Shown here piece by piece: positions 7,455 to 14,889 of a DNA stretch of 19,254 nt. The notes below the pieces were generated by a model. It was given only the letters and a program-made list of their open reading frames with translations. It made no database searches and was not told the DNA's origin. The translations under genes and the position numbers were made by a program. Each line of letters begins with the position of its first letter. The stretch's first letter is position 1. The stretch is from JAAYYY01 sp964602995 (GTDB lineage: Bacteria > Chloroflexota > Anaerolineae > Promineifilales > Promineifilaceae). The stretch covers positions 1 to 19,254 of the forward strand of contig CAZRTM010000080.1 of assembly GCA_964602995.1 (NCBI GenBank), given 5' to 3'.

Positions 7455-7790
7455 TTAGTAACTGCCAACGGCCACCGTCACGTCGTCAAACGTGTCGAAG
7501 AGGACATCCAGTCCGGCCAGCTCCATTACTTCCTGCACTCGTTGCGAAGGGTTGGCAATACGTACATCACCGCCACGCTTCTTGCAGTTGCGCAGTGTGG
7601 AGACCAGCGCGCGCAACCCGGCACTGCTGAGGTAGGTGACGCCGGACATTTCGAGCACCAGGTTATAACGACCGTGTTTGGTGCGCTCTTCGAGCACTTG
7701 CTCCAGCTCGTGCGCCGTGCTACTGTCCACGCGACCGGCGACCGTGATCAGATCGACGCGTTTCATCTCTTGTACGTTTGTTTCTAACAT
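7455..7790 (-). CDS. STAS-domain anti-sigma factor antagonist (first of two)
   Basis: A 111-aa single STAS domain. The phosphoacceptor loop is YLSSAGLR, and Ser56 aligns with SpoIIAA Ser58, while the usual preceding Asp is Ser55. It begins the operon and is followed after 2 nt by the RsbW-like kinase. GGGAG about 11 nt before the ATG, plus a nearer GAGG, supports the start. It is about as close to classical RsbV/SpoIIAA as to the other STAS protein of the operon, so the two are paralogues that could compete for the same kinase or carry different signals. Confidence 0.92.
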   Translation of the reverse strand: MLETNVQEMKRVDLITVAGRVDSSTAHELEQVLEERTKHGRYNLVLEMSGVTYLSSAGLRALVSTLRNCKKRGGDVRIANPSQRVQEVMELAGLDVLFDTFDDVTVAVGSY

Positions 7791-7836
7791 GCCTCATTTA
7801 TCTCCCGCTTATGAAGATGGAATATAACATTGGAGC

Positions 7837-7842
7837 ATTATA
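7837..7842 (-). promoter_or_regulatory. Extended -10 promoter of the partner-switching operon
   Basis: The minus strand reads TGGTATAATG, a consensus TATAAT with the extended TGn element, ending about 45 nt before the first STAS start codon. A poor -35 (TTTGGC-like) lies 16 nt upstream. It looks like a housekeeping promoter. Confidence 0.5.
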
Positions 7843-7869
7843 CCATAAATCAGGAAAGGCCAAATGGGT

Positions 7870-7969
7870 GGAGCGCCGCCATTCCTTCGATATCTTAGGG
7901 CAAGCTCTGGTAGCAGGGGGGCCGGCAGGATGCCGGCGCTCCGTATTGCCGGCAGGATGCTGGCGCTCC
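7870..7969. repeat. Cluster of short palindromic GC-rich repeats
   Basis: Two direct copies of a 22-nt unit lie at 7921-7942 and 7948-7969, a 27-nt period. They differ at one base, and each begins with GCCGGCAGGATGC and ends with GGCGCTCC. The first contains the palindrome GCCGGCA-GGA-TGCCGGC. A degenerate inverted copy starts GGAGCGCCG at 7870. The cluster fills most of the space between the divergent STAS operon and queG, ending three bases before the queG ribosome site. It resembles REP-like interspersed elements. Confidence 0.6.
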
Positions 7970-7982
7970 ATAGGAGTAGGTT

Positions 7983-9049
7983 TTGCAGCGTGAAGAAGTG
8001 ACGGTGCGCCTGAAGGAAAAGGCGCGTGAATTAGGCTTTAGCATGGCCGGGGTGGTGGCGGCGCAGCCGGGACGGCGGCTGGATGCCTATCTGCGCTGGA
8101 TTGAGATGGGCTACCAGGGCAAGATGGGCTACATGGCGCGGCCAGACCGCGTGGTGCGCCGCCGCGACCCGCAGGTGATCCTGCCCGGCGTGCGCACCAT
8201 TGTTTGCCTGGCGTTGGATTACCAGACGATGCGCCTGCCAGAGGAGGTGGCCAACGACCCGTCGCGGGGCCGTATCTCGAATTACGCCTGGGGCATCGAT
8301 TATCATGACGCGATGACGCCGCGTGTGGAGGAGCTGGGGCGCTGGCTGCAGGCGCAGGCGGGTGGGGAGGTGCAGAACAAGGTCTATGTGGATACGGGCG
8401 CCATTCTGGAGCGGGACCACGCCGAGAGTGCGGGGCTGGGCTTCACCGGGAAGAACACGATGCTCATTGCGCCGCAGCGCGGCTCCTTCTTTTTCCTGGG
8501 CGAGCTGCTGACCACGCTGCCGCTGGTGGAGGACGAACCACGTCCCATGCCCGGCTGTGGTTCCTGTCATCGCTGCCTGGACGCCTGCCCCACCAATGCC
8601 TTCCCGCAGCCCTACGTGCTGGACGCGCGCCGCTGTATCTCCTATCTGACGATTGAGTTGAAGGAATGGATTCCGCATGACCTGCGGCCGCTGATGGGCA
8701 ACTGGGTCTACGGCTGTGACGTGTGCCAGGTGGTTTGCCCCTTTAATCGCTTCGCGGGCTATGATGGGGAAATGGTGTTCCGGCCCGCCAGCTATGACGC
8801 TGCCGCACCGCCGCTGCTGGAGCTGCTGGCGCTGGACGTAGAAACATTTAAGCGCCGCTTTGCGCACAGCCCCATCAAGCGCATCAAGCGACACCGTCTG
8901 GTACGCAACGCCTGCGTGGCGGCAGGAAATTGGGGTAGCCCGGAGGCTGTTCCGGCCTTGCTGCGCCTGTTGGGCGACGAGCAGCCGCTGGTGCGCGGCC
9001 ACGCAGCGTGGGCGTTGGGGCAGATTGGGGGAGAGGCAGCGCAACAGGG
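7983..9049 (+). CDS. queG: Epoxyqueuosine reductase QueG (3' end lost in gap)
   Basis: About 355 residues are visible of a protein normally near 370-380. QueG is the cobalamin-dependent, Fe-S enzyme that reduces epoxyqueuosine to queuosine in the wobble position of tRNAs for Asp, Asn, His and Tyr. Seen here are the catalytic-region sequence VDTGAILERDHAESAG with Asp137, the GFTGKNTMLI segment (about 153-162), and two ferredoxin-type clusters: C192xxC195xxC198xxxC202P and C245xxC248xxxC252P with Cys218. A C-terminal HEAT-like segment (about 306-350) matches the family's tRNA-binding end. The start is a TTG codon, supported by GGAG six bases upstream; GTG codons six and eight codons in lack such a site. 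The gene is monocistronic in view and converges on the minus-strand surface-protein operon across the gap. Confidence 0.95.
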
Positions 9050-9149
9050 NNNNNNNNNNNNNNNNNNNNNNNNNNNNNNNNNNNNNNNNNNNNNNNNNNN
9101 NNNNNNNNNNNNNNNNNNNNNNNNNNNNNNNNNNNNNNNNNNNNNNNNN
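9050..9149. other. Assembly gap (100 N)
   Basis: Exactly 100 undetermined bases, the usual placeholder for a scaffold join of unknown length. It removes the 3' end of queG and the 3' end of the Flp-like gene. The right flank is G/T-rich low-complexity coding sequence for Pro/Thr repeats, a likely reason for the break. Any open frame spanning it is artificial. Confidence 0.98.
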
Positions 9150-9500
9150 GGTGCTGGTGGCCGTTGCCGGGGGTGCGGTATTGGTGGCCGTCGGTGGGGG
9201 TGAAGTGTTCGATGGTGTTGGTGTCGGTGTGTTGGTGGGCGATGGGCCGGGGGTGATGGACGGCGTTATGGTGGGTGGGGCAGGCGGCGTGTAGCCGGCC
9301 AGGCTGGGCGGGGCCAGCGGCGCATCCGTGGCGAACCGGTCAAAGAGATCGGCGATCGCCGGTTCCAGAACATCGATAATGGCAATGAGCAGGATGGCGA
9401 CGAGAAACAGCAGGATGGCATATTCGACGGACCCTTGACCTGTCTGTCTCCGAATTGTTTCTGGCTGCCGTCTGGATGTTGGTTGCGATGGATCTGCCAT
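9150..9500 (-). CDS. Flp-pilin-like protein with Pro/Thr-rich tail (truncated by gap)
   Basis: Only the first 117 residues are visible. A short polar leader precedes TGQGSVEYAILLFLVAILLI. If a prepilin peptidase cuts after Gly21, Glu26 falls at position +5 and Tyr27 at +6, the signature of Flp-type (Tad) pilins. One hydrophobic helix spans about 27-43. Ordinary Flp pilins end soon after that helix. Here the chain continues past residue 60 into a Pro/Thr/Ser-rich region (TPTPTPSN, PPPTATNT, ATATST), which suggests an extended stalk with or without a further domain lost in the gap. GAGG overlaps the TadG-like stop codon five bases before this ATG, so the genes are coupled with a 7-nt spacing. 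The alternative is a TadE-type anchor, but the E-Y pair favours Flp. Confidence 0.7.
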
Positions 9501-9507
9501 AATGACC

Positions 9508-11502
9508 TCACTTAATCAGGTAGGGCAAGCCGCTGAGTGAAATGTTCCAGTGGTACGTATCGTGTTGTCCACCCTGGTAACGCGCGATCAGACGCCCACC
9601 GTAGAATGGCGTACAGATGTCCCGTTGGTTAGAGTCGTTGGGATCGGTGCAATCTTCGCTCAGCGTGGGGACGCGGATTTCATATGGAGGATCAATCCAT
9701 TTTGTCTGGCAGGAGCCGATGATACAGCGAACGCCTGCCTTAACGCCGTCCGGATCGTCGCGGTCCGAACGCGAAAAGATCATCGACCAGTCCGCTTCGG
9801 CAATGGTATCGAAGTAGAAGGTGACCGGAGGCTTCGCGCCGGCATCGGAATCGAAGTTGCTGACGAAGATGGAGGTGCCGGCGTACTCTGGACCCACATA
9901 AATGAGGGGAATGTCAACCGGATTGTCAAAGTTGGAGTTCATGGGCAGGTGACCCAGTCCGAAAACGGTGACGCCAAAAGAGCTATGGCTACTTGGGTTA
10001 TTCGCAATTTGCACATTACGGGCGTTGACGTCGCTTGGAGAGCTGTTGACGTAGAGCCGTGGTCCAGCCCACACTTCAAATCCGTTTTCAGATGCTCCGC
10101 TGACAGCCTCCACCTCCAGGTAAATGTAACGGGCGCCGGTCGCTTCGTCAGTGACGATGTTGGGCAGAGCCTCGCTAATATCTATTTCGAACCCTTTGCC
10201 CGGACCAGGTTCATCGCCGGGACCGCCACACCCCCCATTGGGGCTGCTGCTGCCAAAGCAGTAGGTGGGCACCGGCACGGGCTGGTCAAAGCTCGGTTCA
10301 CCACCGGGCGAAACCCAACGCAGATCAGTCTGGTGATTGGTTCCATCGGGCCAGTAATGTAGATCGCGCCATGAGCCGTTGCGTTGATTTACAAAGTCGC
10401 CAGCCTGTCCATAGTATGTGGCCAGGTCTGCGCGTTGAATGCTGCCGCCATCCGAGCGCAGGAAGTAATAGAGCGTGTAGCGGGTGATGGTGTTGTACCC
10501 CACGTTGTAACTTGGTTCGCCGCACGAGCCATTGCCTGGCGCGGTGCCGGCGCCGCGATTCTCGTCGATGCGCCGGAACCACCACAAATTAATCTGATCC
10601 ATATCATAGCCAAGACTGCCTTCGCCTGTCTCGATGAGGCAGGGGTTTCTTTGCTCCTGGTTGCAGCTCTTCTGTTCCGTGACCGGCTTTCCTGAATCGA
10701 TGGCTAACTGTGTGTGAACGATGGTATCAGTATTCCCAGACTTGTTGATGGAGTCCGGATCAAACAGTTCCACGCGCACGACGTCGCAGTGCGAGGTATT
10801 GGGATCTTCGCCCGTGATAGCGCACACATCTTGCTCGTAGGTTTCGGGTATATAGATCCGGTAGCGATAAGTCTTTTGGGTTGCGTTGCCCAGCCAGCGT
10901 GCGCGAAAGGCTTCAGCCCGATTGTCTAATTCAGAGGAGAAAGGATCGCCCTGATCGACACAAGAGTGTGGGCCGAAGACGGCCTGATTAGAGGTGCTGA
11001 GCGCCCCGGTTTCCACACGGCGACTGGCGTAGAGGTCGGCGAGGGGGAAGTTGGCCGCTGTCGCCGATTCGGTCAGCCGCACCGAATTGCGACCGATCAC
11101 GCGCAGGAAGAAAAGCTCCACCTCTTGAGTAACGGTCAGAGCGAAGGTGCGTGCGCCGATTGTCGTGGAGTCGGGGTCTGCATCGAATGCAAATAAGTTA
11201 TTATCCAGCGTATAGCGGATCGCTGATTCTGGGATGTCGTTGGCCTTGAGAAACTCTGCCGCGCGCTCCAGGGCATTCTGCTGTTCATTCTGGGCGCGTG
11301 TGAGTTCTACCACGCCGGCGAGGGTCGCGGCGTCGACGGCGGCGGAGAGCTGGGAGCGCCGGGCATAGACGAAGCCCACATCTACGGCCAGACCTACAAG
11401 GGCAATGAGTCCGATGAAAGCGAAGGCCAGGAGAACAATGCTCTGGCCACGCTGTTGTTGTTCGTTGGCGAATCTGGCGATTGATCGTAGCAGCTTTCTC
11501 AT
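9508..11502 (-). CDS. TadG-like (TadE/G family) envelope protein
   Basis: A 664-aa protein when started at 11502. Residues 18-62 carry the Tad-G N-terminal signature RGQSIVLLAFAF, a single transmembrane helix, then the D-V-G-F-V-Y-A-R-R-S-Q-L run and AAVDAATLAG. In Tad/Flp systems such proteins are anchored in the membrane and project outward to assist or decorate the pilus. The remaining 600 residues are a large extracytoplasmic region with many Tyr, Asn, Gly and at least a dozen Cys, with a Gly/Pro-rich patch (GGCGGPGDEPGPG). No von Willebrand A motif was recognised. A longer frame from 11568 would overlap the upstream gene by 26 nt and lacks a ribosome site, whereas GGAGAG sits eight bases before 11502, so the shorter start is preferred. 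It lies 40 nt after the TadE-like gene. Confidence 0.85.
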   Translation of the reverse strand: MRKLLRSIARFANEQQQRGQSIVLLAFAFIGLIALVGLAVDVGFVYARRSQLSAAVDAATLAGVVELTRAQNEQQNALERAAEFLKANDIPESAIRYTLDNNLFAFDADPDSTTIGARTFALTVTQEVELFFLRVIGRNSVRLTESATAANFPLADLYASRRVETGALSTSNQAVFGPHSCVDQGDPFSSELDNRAEAFRARWLGNATQKTYRYRIYIPETYEQDVCAITGEDPNTSHCDVVRVELFDPDSINKSGNTDTIVHTQLAIDSGKPVTEQKSCNQEQRNPCLIETGEGSLGYDMDQINLWWFRRIDENRGAGTAPGNGSCGEPSYNVGYNTITRYTLYYFLRSDGGSIQRADLATYYGQAGDFVNQRNGSWRDLHYWPDGTNHQTDLRWVSPGGEPSFDQPVPVPTYCFGSSSPNGGCGGPGDEPGPGKGFEIDISEALPNIVTDEATGARYIYLEVEAVSGASENGFEVWAGPRLYVNSSPSDVNARNVQIANNPSSHSSFGVTVFGLGHLPMNSNFDNPVDIPLIYVGPEYAGTSIFVSNFDSDAGAKPPVTFYFDTIAEADWSMIFSRSDRDDPDGVKAGVRCIIGSCQTKWIDPPYEIRVPTLSEDCTDPNDSNQRDICTPFYGGRLIARYQGGQHDTYHWNISLSGLPYLIK

Positions 11503-11542
11503 CTTAATCTCTCCGTATCTGATCTTGTGCTGGTGCGCAACG

Positions 11543-12766
11543 TTATTGTTGTCCGCAGGATTCATCAAGGCCGAACAATTCTAACAAGATCCAATCACTG
11601 CCATAGCCACGGACGCGGAAGATGCCAAATCCATCTATGCTGAACCAGCCTGCCGAGTCGTAGCCACCGCTGGAGGCGTCCCACAATGGCAGTCGTATTG
11701 CCCGGCCACTGGTGATGTGTTGGCGCAGTTGTGTCCGGGCCGAATTGCTGAGGCTTTCTCCGGAACGTGTGACCCTATCGCCTATGTGCATTTCGCGATC
11801 TGTTGGGTCGCCCCATTCAGAGAAGCCGCGATAGACGGGTTTAGGACTCCCAGGGTCATTATAATTTTTGTAGTCCCAACTGTTGCCGGGGTACTGCAGG
11901 CTTTTGGCCAGGATACTGCCGCCGCCATTTAGCCCTGTGATATGCTCGTTCCACTGTAGGAGACCAACACTCTGCGAGGTGGTTCCAATATTAAACTTGT
12001 AGATGTAGCCTTCTTTCCCTTCCAGCAACCTGGCGTCAGGCTGGTGATTGGCAAAGCTCTCATAGGTTGGAGGGGGTGATGGATGGGAGAAGGCCAGATT
12101 GTCGTACTCCTGTCTCCTGATGGAACGTGTGCCCACGTCCACAATCAGGGGGTAAACACCGCGGCAGCCATTTGTCTGTGTGACGGTGGACGCAAGGGAG
12201 CTGTTGCGCATGACGCTGAAGCCGCGCACTGTGTTGCGACCCAACAGGGTTGGCATGAGGTTGAGGCCCAGGATCGAGTTCACATCATGCAGGATCAGGA
12301 CGCCCACTATGTCCAGGTTGGCCGGGTTGGAGCCCTCAAAGGAGAGGTCCTCGACTATTTTCTCGCGCAACGCTTCCCAGGCCTCGCTGCTATTGGTGGC
12401 GGTGAAAGCCTCAGTGGCGCCTGTGCCGTAGACGTGTTGGGCGTTGAAATTTTCGGGAGGGATATTGCCATGCTGGTTGATCTGTGCTCTGATGACGAAG
12501 ATATCCCATACACCAGAAGTCAGGTCCAGCGTCTGGGTGACGGTATTGAGTGTGATGTTGCGAATGCCCACGTCCTCGCCACCCTGGGCGCCAAAACGAG
12601 CTGCATTACGGGCGGCAGTGCTGATCCGGTTCTGGGTTATGACCAACTGACTGACTTCGACGAGGCCGGCAATGAGGAGCAGCAGGATCGGCATAAAGAG
12701 GGCTGCTTCTGCCAGGCTCTGGCCGCGCTGTCGTCTTTTCCACTGGGACATGTTTTCTTTATGCAT
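11543..12766 (-). CDS. TadE-like envelope protein
   Basis: A 407-aa protein. The N-terminus reads RRQRGQSLAEAALFMPILLL with Glu20, followed by a transmembrane helix (about 21-43) and QNRISTAARNAARFGAQGG, the standard TadE pseudopilin-like pattern. TadE proteins are minor pilins of Tad systems, often processed by a prepilin peptidase. The typical protein is under 200 residues, so about 330 residues here form an extra outer domain, which I do not recognise. The first Met is used here, but Met6 (codon 12749-12751) is equally possible because neither has a strong Shine-Dalgarno. The gene is 29 nt after the single-pass unknown gene and 40 nt before the TadG-like gene, indicating one operon. Confidence 0.85.
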   Translation of the reverse strand: MHKENMSQWKRRQRGQSLAEAALFMPILLLLIAGLVEVSQLVITQNRISTAARNAARFGAQGGEDVGIRNITLNTVTQTLDLTSGVWDIFVIRAQINQHGNIPPENFNAQHVYGTGATEAFTATNSSEAWEALREKIVEDLSFEGSNPANLDIVGVLILHDVNSILGLNLMPTLLGRNTVRGFSVMRNSSLASTVTQTNGCRGVYPLIVDVGTRSIRRQEYDNLAFSHPSPPPTYESFANHQPDARLLEGKEGYIYKFNIGTTSQSVGLLQWNEHITGLNGGGSILAKSLQYPGNSWDYKNYNDPGSPKPVYRGFSEWGDPTDREMHIGDRVTRSGESLSNSARTQLRQHITSGRAIRLPLWDASSGGYDSAGWFSIDGFGIFRVRGYGSDWILLELFGLDESCGQQ

Positions 12767-12795
12767 CTTTTCTCAATTGCCCCTTCAGCACCGGC

Positions 12796-13440
12796 TTATG
12801 GCGCTTCCTCAATGGACAAAATGTTGCCGGAGTTGGCATCCAGGCGCACGGTGAATGATTTGCCTGTGTATCTTGAGATGAACGATATGAACCACTCAAT
12901 GTGCTCTGTGTCGGTTGTGGTCGTCAGCGACGCTGTGAGAGTTGTGCTACCTCCCTCCAGCAAAAAGCCGTCACCGCCCGCACTCAACGCATTGCGCACA
13001 GCCTGATGGCTGTCAACCTGCCAGCCGGCGCTGGTATGTAGCTGTAGTGAAGTGGGTGCGTCCCGTTCTTGTATTACCTGTGCTTGGTCTCCGATGACGG
13101 TGATGACAATGACGCTGTTGCTGGCAGGCGAGAAGAAGGAGAAGTTCCAATCTGCTTCTCCTCTGGCCATTTCATCGCGGCTGGCGCCCAGCGGCCACGT
13201 CGCCGAAGCTCGCACCAGTTGGGCATCTTCTTGCCGCGAATGAGCGGCGTCCCGAGCCATAACGAAGGCCAGAAGCGCCGTATTGCCGCTGCTTGCCGGT
13301 TCCTCTGCCACTGATACGGCGTCGATGGTAGGGAGAGGGGTGGTGAATCCCGGTTGGGTCCAGAACAACGCGGCGAGGATGGCAACCATCACAAGCAGAA
13401 AGGCAATTAAAGCTGTCAATATCCACTCTAAGCGGTTCAT
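12796..13440 (-). CDS. Single-pass membrane protein of unknown function
   Basis: A 214-aa protein with a short cytoplasmic N-terminus and one transmembrane helix (about 7-27) followed by an outer region. I recognise no family with confidence. The last residues (SFTVRLDANSGNILSIEEAP) resemble the final strand and D-x-x-x-G turn of PepSY-type domains, which often inhibit or bind partners outside the membrane, but this is a weak similarity. AGGA six bases before the ATG overlaps the stop codon of the propeller gene, eight bases away, so translation is probably coupled. It lies between a secreted propeller protein and a TadE-like protein, suggesting an accessory envelope role. Confidence 0.75.
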   Translation of the reverse strand: MNRLEWILTALIAFLLVMVAILAALFWTQPGFTTPLPTIDAVSVAEEPASSGNTALLAFVMARDAAHSRQEDAQLVRASATWPLGASRDEMARGEADWNFSFFSPASNSVIVITVIGDQAQVIQERDAPTSLQLHTSAGWQVDSHQAVRNALSAGGDGFLLEGGSTTLTASLTTTTDTEHIEWFISFISRYTGKSFTVRLDANSGNILSIEEAP

Positions 13441-13448
13441 TGCGATTC

Positions 13449-14816
13449 CTAGCGGTCTTTGATGATGGGCAGGAAGCTACCCGTCCAACCGGGTGATCCA
13501 GGTGGGAGGGGCGTGCCAGGTGGGGAAGGCGTACCCGGGCCGGGCGTGCCGCCACCCTGAGATGGCACCAACTCTCCCTGCATCATATATATTTGATGTT
13601 GAGGCCCTTCTATCCACTCGTAGATAACGCGCACGGTATTGCCACGTACAACAGCTTTGGGATAGATGCCGCGCATGTTGAAGCCGGTGACCTGGTCGCG
13701 TTCGCCACTGCTCCAACCATCACAACTGTTCACGTTCCAAATGACTTCATTGTTAGAAACGGAAGGAATGTAGCCGTGGAAGAAGACGTAGAGGCAGCCG
13801 CTGTGAGCTACAAGATCGCTGATGAGATCAAATGGCGCGCTTTCATTGACGCGCACGGCCTGCCCCGAGATATTGTTCGGGTTGCTCCAGGAGTTGGCAT
13901 TGGTGCAGTTATTCTTGCAACTGGTATGGTAAGCCCACTGGTTCGTGGTTTCTTCATCCAGCTTATCGAAGCGAGCAAAAACAACGTGTATATTGTCACC
14001 GGCGCGGATGATGGACGGTTGATTCGCATTAGGAATAGAGGGCGGCGAAATGGCCACGGGGGTGGTCCAGTTTGGGCCGGTCGAGTAAAGGATTTCATGG
14101 CCCTCGAGCGTGCGTTCTTGCCAGACCACGTGTAGCTTGCCTGAACTCTCGCTAATTACCTTTGGTGCGCGTGATTGGGGGTTGGTTTGAGCAATGGGCG
14201 CGGGGCTGGACCAGCTATTGCCGCCGTCTGTGGAGCGTGCATGGTAGATATTGGGGTTAGAAGCCAATGATGAGCGGCCGCCCCAAACAACGTCGATACG
14301 CTGGTTGCCGCTGGCCGTAATGCTGGCGCCGAAAATGCGCAGATCGGTAGGGGCGATAACTTTAGGCGTGGTCCAATTGTTGCCGTTGTACCGCGAATAA
14401 ACCAGCCCCTGATCAGGCTCTTCCCAGATCAGGTGCGCCCTGTTTTGTGAGTCGTAGGTGACGGCCAGTTGAGCAGAATCGGTTCCCGCACTGATGTGGA
14501 CGGGGGCCGGTGAGGTCCAGTTTTGACCGTTGAAAACGCGGAAATAGGGATCGCGATCGTTCGTCCCGCTGACGCGATTGCTATAGACAACCATCAGGCG
14601 GCTGCCATCGGGGGAATAGGCGACGCTGGCGCTGTCAGCGCCCACTGAGCTGTTGTTAGATAGGCGTTGCCCGGGCGGCGCGGTGTGCCAGATGGGGGCA
14701 GTTTCCACGGCGTCTCCCTTTGCGGCGAAGCCATGTTGGACCCATGCCAGAATGAAGGCGATGAGGATGAGAGAAATGGTAAGCGTCCAACCTAGAGCAC
14801 GGCTGTAATAATTCAT
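13449..14816 (-). CDS. Secreted or anchored six-repeat beta-propeller protein
   Basis: A 455-aa exported protein with an N-terminal hydrophobic helix (about 10-26) that may be a signal peptide or an anchor. The body contains six repeats, each built around a Trp in a phrase like NGxNWTSPxPV: W100, W149, W202, W250, W310 and W368, spaced 48-60 residues. The third, STDGGNSW (195-202), is a canonical Asp-box (BNR) motif. This pattern predicts a six-bladed sialidase-like propeller. I could not identify the arginine triad and nucleophilic Tyr of true sialidases, so binding is as likely as catalysis. Residues 422-444 are a Gly/Pro-rich linker and the protein ends GWTGSFLPIIKDR, like a tail common on secreted Chloroflexota proteins. 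No clear Shine-Dalgarno is visible. The gene is 73 nt after the TadE-stalk gene. Confidence 0.8.
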   Translation of the reverse strand: MNYYSRALGWTLTISLILIAFILAWVQHGFAAKGDAVETAPIWHTAPPGQRLSNNSSVGADSASVAYSPDGSRLMVVYSNRVSGTNDRDPYFRVFNGQNWTSPAPVHISAGTDSAQLAVTYDSQNRAHLIWEEPDQGLVYSRYNGNNWTTPKVIAPTDLRIFGASITASGNQRIDVVWGGRSSLASNPNIYHARSTDGGNSWSSPAPIAQTNPQSRAPKVISESSGKLHVVWQERTLEGHEILYSTGPNWTTPVAISPPSIPNANQPSIIRAGDNIHVVFARFDKLDEETTNQWAYHTSCKNNCTNANSWSNPNNISGQAVRVNESAPFDLISDLVAHSGCLYVFFHGYIPSVSNNEVIWNVNSCDGWSSGERDQVTGFNMRGIYPKAVVRGNTVRVIYEWIEGPQHQIYMMQGELVPSQGGGTPGPGTPSPPGTPLPPGSPGWTGSFLPIIKDR

Positions 14817-14889
14817 AAGGATTTGCTCTGTTTTTAGATTTTGCCTGTAGGTAGGCTATGTGTCTGTAGCCCGGTCACATTTTGAGTGA

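Noticed and set aside
7921..7969. Possible CRISPR repeats
   Set aside because: Only two direct 22-nt units separated by 5 nt. Spacers are far too short and there are no cas genes.
8031..9500. A long minus-strand open frame that crosses the gap and covers queG
   Set aside because: The part left of the gap is antisense to queG and has no family features, and the N run only appears open. The true gene is the pilin-like one that enters the gap from the right.
11503..11568. Longer N-terminus for the TadG-like protein
   Set aside because: It would overlap the TadE-like gene by 26 nt without a ribosome site, while GGAGAG lies correctly before the ATG at 11502, next to the conserved membrane anchor.
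12083..13006. A 307-codon plus-strand open frame
   Set aside because: It lies antisense to two well-supported minus-strand genes, shows no recognisable domain and has composition expected of a shadow of GC-rich coding sequence.
13449..14816. Calling the propeller protein a sialidase
   Set aside because: Only one clean Asp-box is present, and the arginine triad and catalytic Tyr/Glu could not be identified.
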